DNA of 64,000 bases, taken from Methylorubrum salsuginis. Its GTDB lineage: Bacteria; Pseudomonadota; Alphaproteobacteria; Rhizobiales; Beijerinckiaceae. The translations under genes and the position numbers were made by a program. Where the stretch lies: positions 56,081 to 120,080 of the forward strand of contig NZ_FOSV01000016.1 in assembly GCF_900114375.1 (NCBI RefSeq), in the 5' to 3' direction. Under the pieces are notes generated by a model, which made no database searches, was not told the origin of the DNA, and saw nothing but the letters and a program-made list of their open reading frames with translations. Positions 19,750 through 28,261 of this stretch are shown here, in pieces (the stretch's first letter is position 1; every line of letters starts with the position of its first letter).

Positions 19750-21681
19750 ATGCTTGTTCCGAGGCTCCGCCGCCTCCTCGATCTCTATACCGTCCGGGAG
19801 AACGATCCCGTGCTGGCCGCGGCGCAGTTCCAGGCGCTCGCCCGGCAAGTCCTGATGCTCTACGTTGTCCTCGGCCTCAACGCGGTCGTGCTCGCCTACG
19901 CACATTACGGCTTGGCGCCCGATTGGATCGTCCTCGGCCCTCCGATTCTGTTGCTTCTCGGCATCGGAGGACGCTCGCTGGCCTGGATCCGCTTGGCCCG
20001 GCGCACGTCCCAGGAAAAGGAGGCCTTCGCTCAGTTGCGCTCGGTCAGCCTGTTCACCGTGATCGTTGGCGGTTTCGCCTCGTTCTGGTCGGCCATGCTG
20101 TACGGGTACGGTAACGACGCCAGCGACATGCACGTCATCTTCTTTCTCACCGTCACGGTGATGTTCTGCATGCAGTGTATCGCGCAGCTGCGCAGTGCTG
20201 CCTATATTCTGGCGACGATCGCCGTGTGCTTCTGTATCTACTTCTTCATGATCGGTGAGCCGCTGGTGCGGGTGTCGATCGTCAACTACTTCCTCGTGTT
20301 GATCGGCTCGATGGTGATGCAAAATTTCGCCTACCGCGATTTCTGCCGCTTGGTCGACCTCACCGAGGAGAACAGCCGCCTCGCCCTGACCGATGCGCTG
20401 ACCGGCCTGCCGAACCGCCGCGCCTTCGTGGCGCGGCTGGAGGAGGCCGTCACCCACGCGACCGTCACGGGCGGACGTTTCGGTGTCGGCCTGATCGATC
20501 TCGACGGCTTCAAGCCCGTCAACGACAGTCTCGGGCACGGGGCCGGCGACGCCGTTCTGCGAGAGGTGGCCCGGCGCCTGGAGGGGGCCGGGCTGGGCTG
20601 GGCGGCCCGGCTCGGCGGCGACGAGTTCGGGCTCATCGTTGCGGAGGAGACGGATCTCGACGCCGTCGGCCGCCGCATCTGCGCCCTGCTGGGCCAGCCC
20701 TACCTGCTGCGGGAGGGCCCGGCCCAGATCGGCGCCTCGGTCGGCTTCGCCCGCTTCCCCGAGGCGGCGGCGAGCGCCGAGACCCTGGTCGACCGGGCCG
20801 ACTTCGCCCTCTACCACGCCAAATCCTGCCGCCGCGGCGCGGCGGTGTGCTTCGCGCCCGAGCACGAGGCGGTGCTGCGCCGCGATGCCGCGATCGAGCA
20901 GGCGCTGCGGCGGGCGGACCTCGCGGTGGAGTTCCGCCTGCTCTACCAGCCGATCGTGGACGCGGTGAGCGGGCGCGTCGAGGCCTACGAGGCACTGGCG
21001 CGCTGGCAGAGCCCGACGCTCGGATTCGTGTCGCCCGCCGAGTTCATCCCCGTGGCCGAGCGCAGCCGACTGATCCGCGATCTCAGCCGCGTCCTGCTGG
21101 GTCAGGCGCTCGACACGATGCGGGACTGGCCGGCGGAGCGCCGGCTCTCCTTCAACCTGTCGGCCCACGACATCGCCGCACCCGAGAGCGTCGATCATCT
21201 CGCCGCGATGGTGGTGGCGAGCGGAATCGATCCGCGCCGGATCGTCTTCGAGGTGACCGAAAGCGGTCTCATGCGCGATCTCGGCGACGCCACGCGCGCC
21301 CTGACCTCGCTCAGGGCGCTGGGCGTGGGCATCGCCCTGGACGATTTCGGCACCGGCTACTCGAGCCTCAGCTACCTGCAACGTCTGCCCGTCGATCGGC
21401 TCAAGATCGACCGCAGCTTCGTCATCCGCTGCGCCGAGGACGAGACCTCGCTCAACATCGTCCGCTCGATCCTCGATCTCTGCCGCCACCTCACCCTCGA
21501 CTGTGTGGTCGAAGGCGTCGAGACCGCCGACCAGTTGCTGCTTCTGCGCTCGGTCGGCTGCCGTGCGATGCAGGGCTACCTCTTCCACAAGCCGATGCCG
21601 GCCGCTGCGATTCCGGCCTTCGAGGCCGCGCCGCCCCTTTGGGCCCTGCCGCGTGGGTCTCGCGCCGCGGCCGCGGCCTGA
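19750..21681 (+). CDS. Membrane GGDEF-EAL cyclic-di-GMP enzyme
   Basis: Inner-membrane protein with about five to six hydrophobic segments in residues 30-200, then a diguanylate cyclase domain and a phosphodiesterase domain. The GGDEF motif is intact (RLGGDEFGLI), as is the EAL motif (YEALARW). Downstream EAL-domain landmarks FELTESG-like FEVTESGLM, DDFGTGYSSL and KIDRSFV are also present. No RxxD inhibitory site sits five residues before GGDEF. The N-terminal sensor resembles no MASE/CHASE domain I can name. ATG 19750 is used; ATG 19702 in the same frame is possible but its AGGA is too close. It likely makes and/or degrades cyclic-di-GMP; which activity dominates cannot be read from sequence. 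Confidence 0.92.
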   Translation: MLVPRLRRLLDLYTVRENDPVLAAAQFQALARQVLMLYVVLGLNAVVLAYAHYGLAPDWIVLGPPILLLLGIGGRSLAWIRLARRTSQEKEAFAQLRSVSLFTVIVGGFASFWSAMLYGYGNDASDMHVIFFLTVTVMFCMQCIAQLRSAAYILATIAVCFCIYFFMIGEPLVRVSIVNYFLVLIGSMVMQNFAYRDFCRLVDLTEENSRLALTDALTGLPNRRAFVARLEEAVTHATVTGGRFGVGLIDLDGFKPVNDSLGHGAGDAVLREVARRLEGAGLGWAARLGGDEFGLIVAEETDLDAVGRRICALLGQPYLLREGPAQIGASVGFARFPEAAASAETLVDRADFALYHAKSCRRGAAVCFAPEHEAVLRRDAAIEQALRRADLAVEFRLLYQPIVDAVSGRVEAYEALARWQSPTLGFVSPAEFIPVAERSRLIRDLSRVLLGQALDTMRDWPAERRLSFNLSAHDIAAPESVDHLAAMVVASGIDPRRIVFEVTESGLMRDLGDATRALTSLRALGVGIALDDFGTGYSSLSYLQRLPVDRLKIDRSFVIRCAEDETSLNIVRSILDLCRHLTLDCVVEGVETADQLLLLRSVGCRAMQGYLFHKPMPAAAIPAFEAAPPLWALPRGSRAAAAA

Positions 21682-21743
21682 CCGGGACGGAGCCGGCGGA
21701 TTGGGGTAGGCTCCGGGCCCGCCTTCGAGCCAGCGAGGCTTCC

Positions 21744-22322
21744 ATGTCCCTGACCGTCCCGGTGATCCTCGGCTCCGTACGCTCGGACCGGCAAGGCATC
21801 CGCGCCGCCCGCTTCCTCGTGGCCGAGCTGGAGGCGCGCGGCCACGCGGCGCCGCTGGTCGATCCGGCCGAGCTGAAGCTCCCCCTCCTCGACCGGATGT
21901 ACAAGGAATATCCGTCCGGAGAGGCCCCCGAGCCGCTGGAGTGTCTGGCCGCGATCTACCGCCGCGCCGACGCCTTCGTGGTCGTCTCGGCCGAGTACAA
22001 CCATTCGATCCCGCCGGCCCTGTCCAACACCCTCGACCACTTTCTGGAAGAGTATTTCTGGCGCCCGTCCGCGATCTGCTGCTACTCGGCCGGGCAATAC
22101 GGCGGGGTGCGCGCCGCGATGCAGCTGCGGGCGATGCTGGCCGAACTCGGCGCGCCGAGCATTCCCTCGCTGTTGCCGATCCCGCGCATCCAGAAGGCCC
22201 TGAGCGAGGCGGGCGAGCCGGCCGAGGACTGGCTGCGCAAGGCGGCCGGCAAGTTCCTCGACGAACTGACGTGGTACGCCGAGGCTCTTCGGGCCAAGCG
22301 TGCCACCGGCACACCGTATTGA
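21744..22322 (+). CDS. NADPH-dependent FMN reductase family protein
   Basis: Flavodoxin-fold oxidoreductase of 192 residues. The N-terminal strand and phosphate loop GSVRSDRQGIRAARF is the FMN-phosphate site of this family. The central segment VVVSAEYNHSIPPALSNTLDH matches the conserved family segment that places the FMN ring. Such enzymes reduce FMN, quinones or azo dyes with NAD(P)H. Start ATG 21744; the longer open frame upstream is a shadow of the GGDEF-EAL gene. It sits 62 bases after that gene but shows no functional link. Confidence 0.9.
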   Translation: MSLTVPVILGSVRSDRQGIRAARFLVAELEARGHAAPLVDPAELKLPLLDRMYKEYPSGEAPEPLECLAAIYRRADAFVVVSAEYNHSIPPALSNTLDHFLEEYFWRPSAICCYSAGQYGGVRAAMQLRAMLAELGAPSIPSLLPIPRIQKALSEAGEPAEDWLRKAAGKFLDELTWYAEALRAKRATGTPY

Positions 22323-22411
22323 TCGGCGGGATCTGGCTGCTCCGGCGTTTCTCCTGAAACCGAAACGGGCCTCGCGCGATTGTCGGCCGAAGACAAACGA
22401 CGGAGGCATCC

Positions 22412-22549
22412 TTGTCCGCCAACGATTTCACCCACCGCGTCGGCCACGACGTAGACAGCGTCGATCAGGTCAGCAGCGTCGTCCTGCTCGGGCTCGCGGT
22501 CGCCGGCGGCATCGCCGCGGTGCTGCTCGATCTTCTGCTGATCGGCTGA
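22412..22549 (+). CDS. Small one-span membrane protein (45 aa, TTG start)
   Basis: Begins MSANDFTHRVGHDVDSVDQV and continues into one hydrophobic segment (VVLLGLAVAGGIAAVLLDLLLIG) that reaches the C-terminus. GGAGG lies six bases before the TTG start, a near-ideal ribosome site, and third positions are strongly G/C. This is the pattern of a single-pass membrane micro-protein with its N-terminus outside the bilayer. No family recognised. It stands alone 90 bases after the flavin reductase gene. Confidence 0.6.
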   Translation: MSANDFTHRVGHDVDSVDQVSSVVLLGLAVAGGIAAVLLDLLLIG

Positions 22550-22723
22550 CGCGCCCGCGAGAGCCCCGCCGCGCCCGAACCGGCGCGGCGGACGGCGATG
22601 CGACGGCCTTCCGATCGTCGGACCGGTGGTAGGCTTTCGTTAACCATCTCCGTGCAAGCTGCATCCTCGGTTGCAGATCCGCACCCCGCGGTGACGAAAC
22701 CTTCATCCTCGCTTCGGTCCACC

Positions 22724-22930
22724 ATGGCACAGCTCGCGACCGACTACGCCGCCGACACCCTGACCCAGGCGTCTCTGCCGAACCTCAGTGGCGAGACGCG
22801 CAACCGGCTCGGCCACGCCCTGCGCGAAGCCTATGTCGAGCCCTGCGAAACGCTTCCGATCACGGACGCGCAGGTCGAATTGCTGCTGCGCCTGCGGCAG
22901 AAGGAGCGGGACCGGCGCCGCGGCGCCTGA
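22724..22930 (+). CDS. Small hypothetical protein (68 aa), weakly NepR-like
   Basis: A helical 68-residue protein. The stretch NRLGHALREAYVEPCETLP followed by ITDAQVELLLRLRQKERDRR has the spacing LG..LR..Y......(L/I)P..... LLL.L seen in NepR anti-sigma factors, which bind EcfG and PhyR in the alphaproteobacterial general stress response. The match is weak, and no phyR or ecfG gene is adjacent, so this is a hint only. The ATG follows a region with a TTAACC half-site at about 22640. Otherwise unassigned. Confidence 0.5.
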   Translation: MAQLATDYAADTLTQASLPNLSGETRNRLGHALREAYVEPCETLPITDAQVELLLRLRQKERDRRRGA

Positions 22931-22986
22931 TCGGGATTTCCGACAGCGAGCGGACGAGCCTGCGGCGGCCCCCGCGGGACCCGTTC

Positions 22987-23292
22987 CTACTGCCAGCGCC
23001 GAGCCTTCGGCTGGTTGCGGCGAATCTCGGCCGCGCGGATCAGCGTCAGAACCCGGTCGAGATCCTTGAGAAGCTGGCCCTCCCGGTCACGGGCCGCTTC
23101 CGCGTCGGCCTCGCCGCCGAATTGCTGCTGTTGCTGCGCCAGCGTCAGCGCCCGCTCCAGCGCGTCGCGTTCGGCGTGGAGCGCACGGTAAGCCGCCTCC
23201 TGCGGATCGACCGCCTCGACCGTTTCTCCGCCTTGCGGATCGTTCGGCGTCGGATCGCTCCGCCGATCGTTGCCGCGGGATGGCTCCGCCAC
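22987..23292 (-). CDS. Hypothetical charged/coiled-coil protein (101 aa)
   Basis: The product is hydrophilic. An N-terminal disordered part rich in Asp/Asn/Pro/Arg is followed by a helical segment with heptad-like spacing (RALHAERDALERALTLAQQ). The C-terminal helix is RVLTLIRAAEIRR. The start is taken as GTG 23292 because GGAGGAGGAGACAGC directly precedes it; the longer open frame has no such site. It is divergent from pstS, and the start regions share the segment that contains the Pho box. Function unknown. Confidence 0.6.
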   Translation of the reverse strand: MAEPSRGNDRRSDPTPNDPQGGETVEAVDPQEAAYRALHAERDALERALTLAQQQQQFGGEADAEAARDREGQLLKDLDRVLTLIRAAEIRRNQPKARRWQ

Positions 23293-23435
23293 GCTGTCTC
23301 CTCCTCCGGTCTCGACCGCCCTCGGGCGCGGCGCCCGCGACCGGGCCGGAGCGCCCCGACCGATCCCAACGTCCGAAAGCGGCCAACCGGTCCCATCCGC
23401 AGCGAAAATCGGCCTGACACGGCGCGCGCGCGCCG

Positions 23436-23464
23436 CTGTCATGTCCCCGTCATGTGGCCGTCAT
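23436..23464 (+). promoter_or_regulatory. Pho box with three 11-bp repeats upstream of pstS
   Basis: Three heptamers at exact 11-base spacing: CTGTCAT, CCGTCAT and CCGTCAT, with four-base spacers. This is the arrangement bound by PhoB dimers. It lies about 110 bases upstream of the pstS start codon, and phoB itself is the last gene of the same cluster. Confidence 0.85.
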
Positions 23465-23575
23465 AGAGGCGGCGCGTCGGCCGGATAGGGCTGCCCCGTC
23501 GCGGCGGGAGGCCGGTCTACCCGAGACCGAGCCGAGACGGTCCCGACCGGCGGCAGCGCCCGACACGTTACGGAG

Positions 23576-24622
23576 ATGCTCGTGAAACCCTTCGCTTACG
23601 CCCTGGCCGTCGGCCTCGCGGCCGCCCAGCTCGCGACCGCGGCGCTCGCCGCCGACATCACCGGCGCCGGCGCCACCTTCCCCTTCCCGGTCTACTCGAA
23701 GTGGGCCGAGGCCTACCGCAAGGAGAGCGGCAACGGCCTGAACTACCAGTCGATCGGTTCCGGCGGCGGCATCAAGCAGATCCAGGCCAAGACCGTCGAT
23801 TTCGGCGCCACCGACGCCCCGCTGAAGCCCGCCCAGCTGGAAAAGGACGGCCTCGTCCAGTTTCCGACCGTCATGGGCGGCGTCGTCACGGTGGTGAACA
23901 TCGCGGGCCTCGAGCCGGGCAAGCTCAAGCTGACCGGTGAGATCGTCGCCGACATCTACGCGGGCAAGATCCAGAAGTGGTCGGACCCGAAGATCGTCAA
24001 GCTGAACGAGGGCCTCAAGCTGCCTGAGGCCAACATCACCCCGATCTACCGCTCGGATGCCTCCGGCACGACCAACATCTTCACCACCTACCTCTCGGGC
24101 GTTTCCGAGAGCTGGAAGAAGGAGTTCGGCGCCGCCACGACGATCAGCTGGCCGGTGGGCCAGGGCGGCAAGGGCAACGAGGGCGTGACCGCCACCGTCA
24201 AGCAGGTCCCGAACGCCATCGGCTACGTCGAGTCGGCCTATGCCAAGCAGAACAAGCTCGCCTACGCCCTGATTCAGAACAAGGCCGGCAACTTCCCGCA
24301 GCCCGACGACAAGGCGTTCCAGGCCGCCGCCGCCAGCGCCGACTGGAAGGCGACCCCCGGCTTCGGCATCGCGCTGACGAACCAGGCCGGCGCTGATGCG
24401 TGGCCGATCACGGCCGCGACCTTCATCCTCGTCCACAAGGACCCCGCCGACGCCGCCAAGACGGCCGACGTGCTGAAGTTCTTCGACTGGGCCTACAAGA
24501 ACGGCGACAAGCTCGCGACCGAGCTCGACTACGTGCCGCTGCCCGACAACGTGGTCGGTCTGATCCACGAGGAGTGGCAGTCGATCAAGAAGGACGGCAA
24601 GCCGGTCTTCGCCGGCAAGTAA
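23576..24622 (+). CDS. pstS: Phosphate ABC transporter, periplasmic binding protein
   Basis: High-affinity phosphate receptor of the Pst system. The 348-residue product has a Sec signal peptide (ALAVGLAAAQLATAALA) and the phosphate-site motifs GAGATFPFPVYSKW, VDFGATDAPLK and YRSDASGTTNIFTTYL. Start ATG 23576 (MLVKPFAYALAV) gives a normal signal peptide. It is the first gene of pstS-pstC-pstA-pstB-phoU-phoB, behind a three-repeat Pho box. A terminator-like hairpin follows the stop, which would make pstS more abundant than the downstream genes. Confidence 0.97.
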   Translation: MLVKPFAYALAVGLAAAQLATAALAADITGAGATFPFPVYSKWAEAYRKESGNGLNYQSIGSGGGIKQIQAKTVDFGATDAPLKPAQLEKDGLVQFPTVMGGVVTVVNIAGLEPGKLKLTGEIVADIYAGKIQKWSDPKIVKLNEGLKLPEANITPIYRSDASGTTNIFTTYLSGVSESWKKEFGAATTISWPVGQGGKGNEGVTATVKQVPNAIGYVESAYAKQNKLAYALIQNKAGNFPQPDDKAFQAAAASADWKATPGFGIALTNQAGADAWPITAATFILVHKDPADAAKTADVLKFFDWAYKNGDKLATELDYVPLPDNVVGLIHEEWQSIKKDGKPVFAGK

Positions 24623-24629
24623 GGCGTAC

Positions 24630-24659
24630 GGGCCTCTCCCCCTCGGGAGGGGCCCTTTT
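24630..24659 (+). terminator. Attenuating hairpin between pstS and pstC
   Basis: GGGCC-TCTCCCC / GGGAGGGGCCC hairpin followed by TTTT, eight bases after the pstS stop. Being inside the operon, it probably lowers rather than stops transcription of pstCAB-phoU-phoB. Confidence 0.7.
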
Positions 24660-24725
24660 CCTGCGGCCTGCTCGCCTCGCGCCCGCGACCGCGCTACACG
24701 CCCCGCACTCGATGAGCATTCGCGG

Positions 24726-25703
24726 ATGACCGCCTTGACCCAATCCGTCGCCCTGGCCCGTGAGAGCGGCGTGGCCACCCGCACCGCCCCGAGCAAGACG
24801 GGAGACCGCCTGTTCCAGGGGCTGTCCTACGCCTCGGCGCTCCTCGTGCTGCTCGTGCTCGCGGGCATCCTCGGCTCCATCGTCTACGGGGCGTGGCCGG
24901 CCTTCGCCGAATTCGGCTTCGGCTTCCTGACCTCCTCGGCCTGGAACATCGGCACCGAGCAGTACGGCGCCCTGCCCGCCGTCATCGGCACGGTGGCCGC
25001 GGCGCTGCTGGCCCTCGTCATCGGCGTGCCGATCTCTCTCGGCATCGCGATCTACCTGACGCAGCTCTGTCCCGGCTGGGCCCGCAAGCCCGTCGCCATG
25101 ACGATCGAGCTGCTCGCCTCGGTGCCGAGCATCATCTACGGCATGTGGGGCCTGTTCGTGTTCGCGCCCCTCTTCGCCCGCTTCGTGCAGGTGCCGGTCT
25201 CCAACGTCGTCGAGGGCATGCCGATCCTCGGCACCATCCTCTATGCCCGCATCCCCTCGGGCGTCGGCGTGCTCACCGCGGGCATCATCTTGGCCATCAT
25301 GATCGTGCCCTTCGTGGCCTCGATCACCCGCGACATGCTCGACCAGATCCCGACCGTGCTGCGCGAGAGCGCCTACGGCATCGGCTGCACCACCTGGGAG
25401 GTCGTGCGCCATGTCCTCGTGCCGCAGGCCTCCGTCTCGATCATCGGCGCGATCATGCTGGGCCTCGGCCGGGCGCTCGGCGAGACCATGGCGGTCACCT
25501 TCGTGATCGGCAACGCCAACCGGCTCTCCGCCTCGATCTTCGACCCGGGTTCGACCATCGCCTCGCGCATCGCCAACGAGTTCAACGAGGCCGACGGCCT
25601 GCAGCTCTCCTCGCTGATGGCGCTCGGCTGCTTGCTCTTCATCATTACCTTCTTCGTGCTGATCATCGCGCGCCTGCTGGTGCGGCGCGCCAAGGTCGCC
25701 TGA
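24726..25703 (+). CDS. pstC: Phosphate ABC transporter permease PstC
   Basis: Inner-membrane channel subunit of the Pst transporter. The 325-residue product has a cytoplasmic N-terminus and about six spans. It carries the permease EAA-type loop (LRESAYGIGCTTWEVVRHVLVP), which contacts the ATPase, and the conserved LGRALGETMAVTFVIGN. The length and the periplasmic segment ending GTILYARIPSGVGVLTAG fit PstC. The next gene, pstA, starts 23 bases after the stop. Confidence 0.96.
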   Translation: MTALTQSVALARESGVATRTAPSKTGDRLFQGLSYASALLVLLVLAGILGSIVYGAWPAFAEFGFGFLTSSAWNIGTEQYGALPAVIGTVAAALLALVIGVPISLGIAIYLTQLCPGWARKPVAMTIELLASVPSIIYGMWGLFVFAPLFARFVQVPVSNVVEGMPILGTILYARIPSGVGVLTAGIILAIMIVPFVASITRDMLDQIPTVLRESAYGIGCTTWEVVRHVLVPQASVSIIGAIMLGLGRALGETMAVTFVIGNANRLSASIFDPGSTIASRIANEFNEADGLQLSSLMALGCLLFIITFFVLIIARLLVRRAKVA

Positions 25704-25726
25704 GCCAACCGGGACGAGCGCCGACC

Positions 25727-26620
25727 ATGGACGCCACCAACCCCATCGCGACCGCCGGGCACGCGCCCCGCGCCAGCCGCGTCCGCTCCAGCCGCCGGGT
25801 CGCAGACCGCATCCTGATCCTGGCGAGCACGCTCGCCACCCTGATCGGCATCGTCGTCCTCGGCTCGATCCTGCTGATGCTGATCGTCGAGGGCCTGAAG
25901 GGCATCACGCCGACGCTGCTCACGGCGCCGACCCCCGGCCCCGGCTCGGAAGGCGGCGGCATCGCCAACGCCATCCTGGGCAGCCTCGTGATGACCTTCA
26001 TCGGCATCGTCATCGCCACGCCGATCGGGCTGATGGCCGGCACCTTCCTGGCCGAATACGGCAAAACCTCGAAGATCGCCGACGTCATCCGCTTCCTCAA
26101 CGACGTGCTGCTCTCGGCGCCCTCGATCCTGATCGGTCTGTTCGTCTACACCCTGATGGTGCGGCCGATGGGGACCTATTCGGGCTGGGCCGGCGCCGTG
26201 GCCCTCGCCATCATCGCCGTGCCGGTCATCGTGCGCACCACCGAGGACATGCTGCGCCTCGTGCCGAGCCCGATGCGCGAGGCCGGCGCCGCGCTCGGCG
26301 CCCCCCGCTCCCTGGTGATCCGCGCGATCACCTGGCGGGCGGCTTCTGCCGGCATCGTCACCGGCATCATCCTGGCGCTGGCCCGCATCGCCGGCGAGAC
26401 CGCCCCGCTGCTGTTCACCGCGCTCAACAACAATTCGTGGTTCAACGCCAACCTGCTCGGGGGCGTGCCGAACCTGCCGGTGATGATCTACCAGTTCGCG
26501 CTCTCGCCCTACCCCAACTGGCAGAGCCTCGCCTGGGCCGGCGCACTCCTCATCACCGTCACCATCCTGGCCCTCTCCGTGACGGCCCGCTTCGTGATCA
26601 AGGAACAGCGGCAGCGCTGA
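25727..26620 (+). CDS. pstA: Phosphate ABC transporter permease PstA
   Basis: Second Pst channel subunit, 297 residues with about six spans. Family motifs include GGIANAILGSLVMTFIGI, the coupling-loop sequence MREAGAALGAPRSLVIR and LARIAGETAPLLFTA. Start ATG 25727 (MDATNPIATAG); the longer frame upstream overlaps pstC and is not coding. The paired positions of the EAA loops in PstC and PstA are as expected for a heterodimeric channel. Confidence 0.96.
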   Translation: MDATNPIATAGHAPRASRVRSSRRVADRILILASTLATLIGIVVLGSILLMLIVEGLKGITPTLLTAPTPGPGSEGGGIANAILGSLVMTFIGIVIATPIGLMAGTFLAEYGKTSKIADVIRFLNDVLLSAPSILIGLFVYTLMVRPMGTYSGWAGAVALAIIAVPVIVRTTEDMLRLVPSPMREAGAALGAPRSLVIRAITWRAASAGIVTGIILALARIAGETAPLLFTALNNNSWFNANLLGGVPNLPVMIYQFALSPYPNWQSLAWAGALLITVTILALSVTARFVIKEQRQR

Positions 26621-26666
26621 TCCACGCGCTCCGCGTCCCGACCTCCTACCCGACGAGAGACCTCCG

Positions 26667-27482
26667 ATGAGCGCCTCCCCCGCGATCCGCAGCCAGCTCG
26701 ACGGCCGCAACCCGGCCGACCACGCCGCGCCCGTGCGCATCGCCGTCAAGGATCTGAACTTCTACTACGGTCAGTTCCACGGCCTGAAGAACATCAACCT
26801 CGACTTCCGCGACCGGCAGGTGACCGCGCTGATCGGCCCCTCGGGTTGCGGAAAGTCGACCCTGCTGCGCACCTTCAACCGGATCTACAGCCTCTATCCG
26901 GAGCAGCGCGCGGAAGGGCAGATCCTGCTCGACGGGCAGAACGTGCTCGACCCCAAGATCGACCTCAACGAGCTGCGCTCGCGGGTCGGCATGGTGTTCC
27001 AGAAGCCGACGCCCTTTCCGATGTCGATCTACGACAACGTCGCCTTCGGCCTGCGCCTCTACGAGAAGCTGCCCAAGGCCGAGCTCGACGTCCGCGTCGA
27101 GGAATCCTTGCGCAAGGCAGCCCTGTGGGACGAGGTGAAGGACAAGCTCAAGCAGTCCGGCATGGGCCTGTCCGGCGGTCAGCAGCAGCGCCTGTGCATC
27201 GCCCGCACCGTGGCCCAGCGCCCGGAGGTGATCCTGTTCGACGAGCCGACCTCGGCGCTCGATCCGATCTCGACGGGCCGCATCGAGGAGCTGATCGAGC
27301 AACTCCGCTCGGAGTTCACGATCGTCATCGTGACGCACAACATGCAGCAGGCCGCCCGCATCTCGCAATTCACGGCGTTCATGTATCTCGGCGAGTTGAT
27401 CGAGTTCGATGCGACCTCGAAGATCTTCATGAACCCGGCCAAGCGCCAGACCCAAGACTACATCACCGGCCGCTTCGGCTGA
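26667..27482 (+). CDS. pstB: Phosphate ABC transporter ATPase PstB
   Basis: ATP-hydrolysing subunit of Pst. The 271-residue product has Walker A GPSGCGKST, the Q-loop VGMVFQKPTPFPMSIYDNV, which is diagnostic of PstB, the ABC signature LSGGQQQRL, Walker B VILFDEPTSALDP and the switch histidine in VTHNMQQAAR. Start ATG 26667 has GAGAGACCTCCG upstream. It is followed after 65 bases by phoU. Confidence 0.98.
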   Translation: MSASPAIRSQLDGRNPADHAAPVRIAVKDLNFYYGQFHGLKNINLDFRDRQVTALIGPSGCGKSTLLRTFNRIYSLYPEQRAEGQILLDGQNVLDPKIDLNELRSRVGMVFQKPTPFPMSIYDNVAFGLRLYEKLPKAELDVRVEESLRKAALWDEVKDKLKQSGMGLSGGQQQRLCIARTVAQRPEVILFDEPTSALDPISTGRIEELIEQLRSEFTIVIVTHNMQQAARISQFTAFMYLGELIEFDATSKIFMNPAKRQTQDYITGRFG

Positions 27483-27547
27483 CCGGATCGTCCGCTCAAC
27501 CGATCGACCAGGCGACGGGTGGCGACGCCCGACCGGAGAGTCCGAAG

Positions 27548-28261
27548 ATGTCCGAACATATCGTCTCGTCCTACGACAACGATCTCGAGAACCTGCGCCG
27601 CTCCATCGCCGAGATGGGCGGCGTCGCCGAGAAGATGCTCGCGGAGGCCACCGAGGCCCTGGTCCGGCGCGACACCACCCTGGCCCAGGCCGTGATCGTC
27701 GCCGACAAGCGCCTCGACGTGCTCCAGCGCGAGATCGAGGAGCGCTCCGTGCTGCTCATCGCCCGCCGCCAGCCGCTGGCCATCGACCTGCGCGAGACCA
27801 TCTCGGGCATCCGCGTCGCGGGCGATCTCGAACGGATCGGCGATCTGGCCAAGAACATCGCCAAGCGGGTCGTCGCGATCAGCGATCAGGCCCAGCCGCA
27901 GAAGATCGTGCTCGGCGTGCAGCACATGAGCGACCTCGTGCAGGAGCAGCTCAAGGACGTGCTCGACGCCTATGCCAGCCGCGACACCGCCGCCGCCCAC
28001 GACGTGTGGGAGCGGGACGGGGCCATCGACGCGCTCTACAACTCGCTGTTCCGCGAACTCCTGACCTACATGATGGAAGATCCGCGCAATATCTCGTTCT
28101 GCACGCATCTCCTGTTCTGCGCCAAGAACGTCGAGCGCATCGGCGACCACACCACCAACGTCGCCGAGACGATCCACTACCTCGCCACCGGCGAGGCGCC
28201 TGCGGGGGAGCGGCCGAAAAACGATGCCTCGAACTACGCGACCGTCCTGCCGGGCGCCTGA
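27548..28261 (+). CDS. phoU: Phosphate signalling protein PhoU
   Basis: Cytoplasmic adaptor that links Pst activity to the PhoR/PhoB system and prevents toxic phosphate uptake. The 237-residue product is two repeats of a three-helix PhoU domain. Each has the metal-binding pattern: DLERIGDLAKNIAKR in the first half and NVERIGDHTTNVAE in the second. Start ATG 27548. It lies between pstB and phoB, the usual order in alphaproteobacteria. Confidence 0.97.
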   Translation: MSEHIVSSYDNDLENLRRSIAEMGGVAEKMLAEATEALVRRDTTLAQAVIVADKRLDVLQREIEERSVLLIARRQPLAIDLRETISGIRVAGDLERIGDLAKNIAKRVVAISDQAQPQKIVLGVQHMSDLVQEQLKDVLDAYASRDTAAAHDVWERDGAIDALYNSLFRELLTYMMEDPRNISFCTHLLFCAKNVERIGDHTTNVAETIHYLATGEAPAGERPKNDASNYATVLPGA

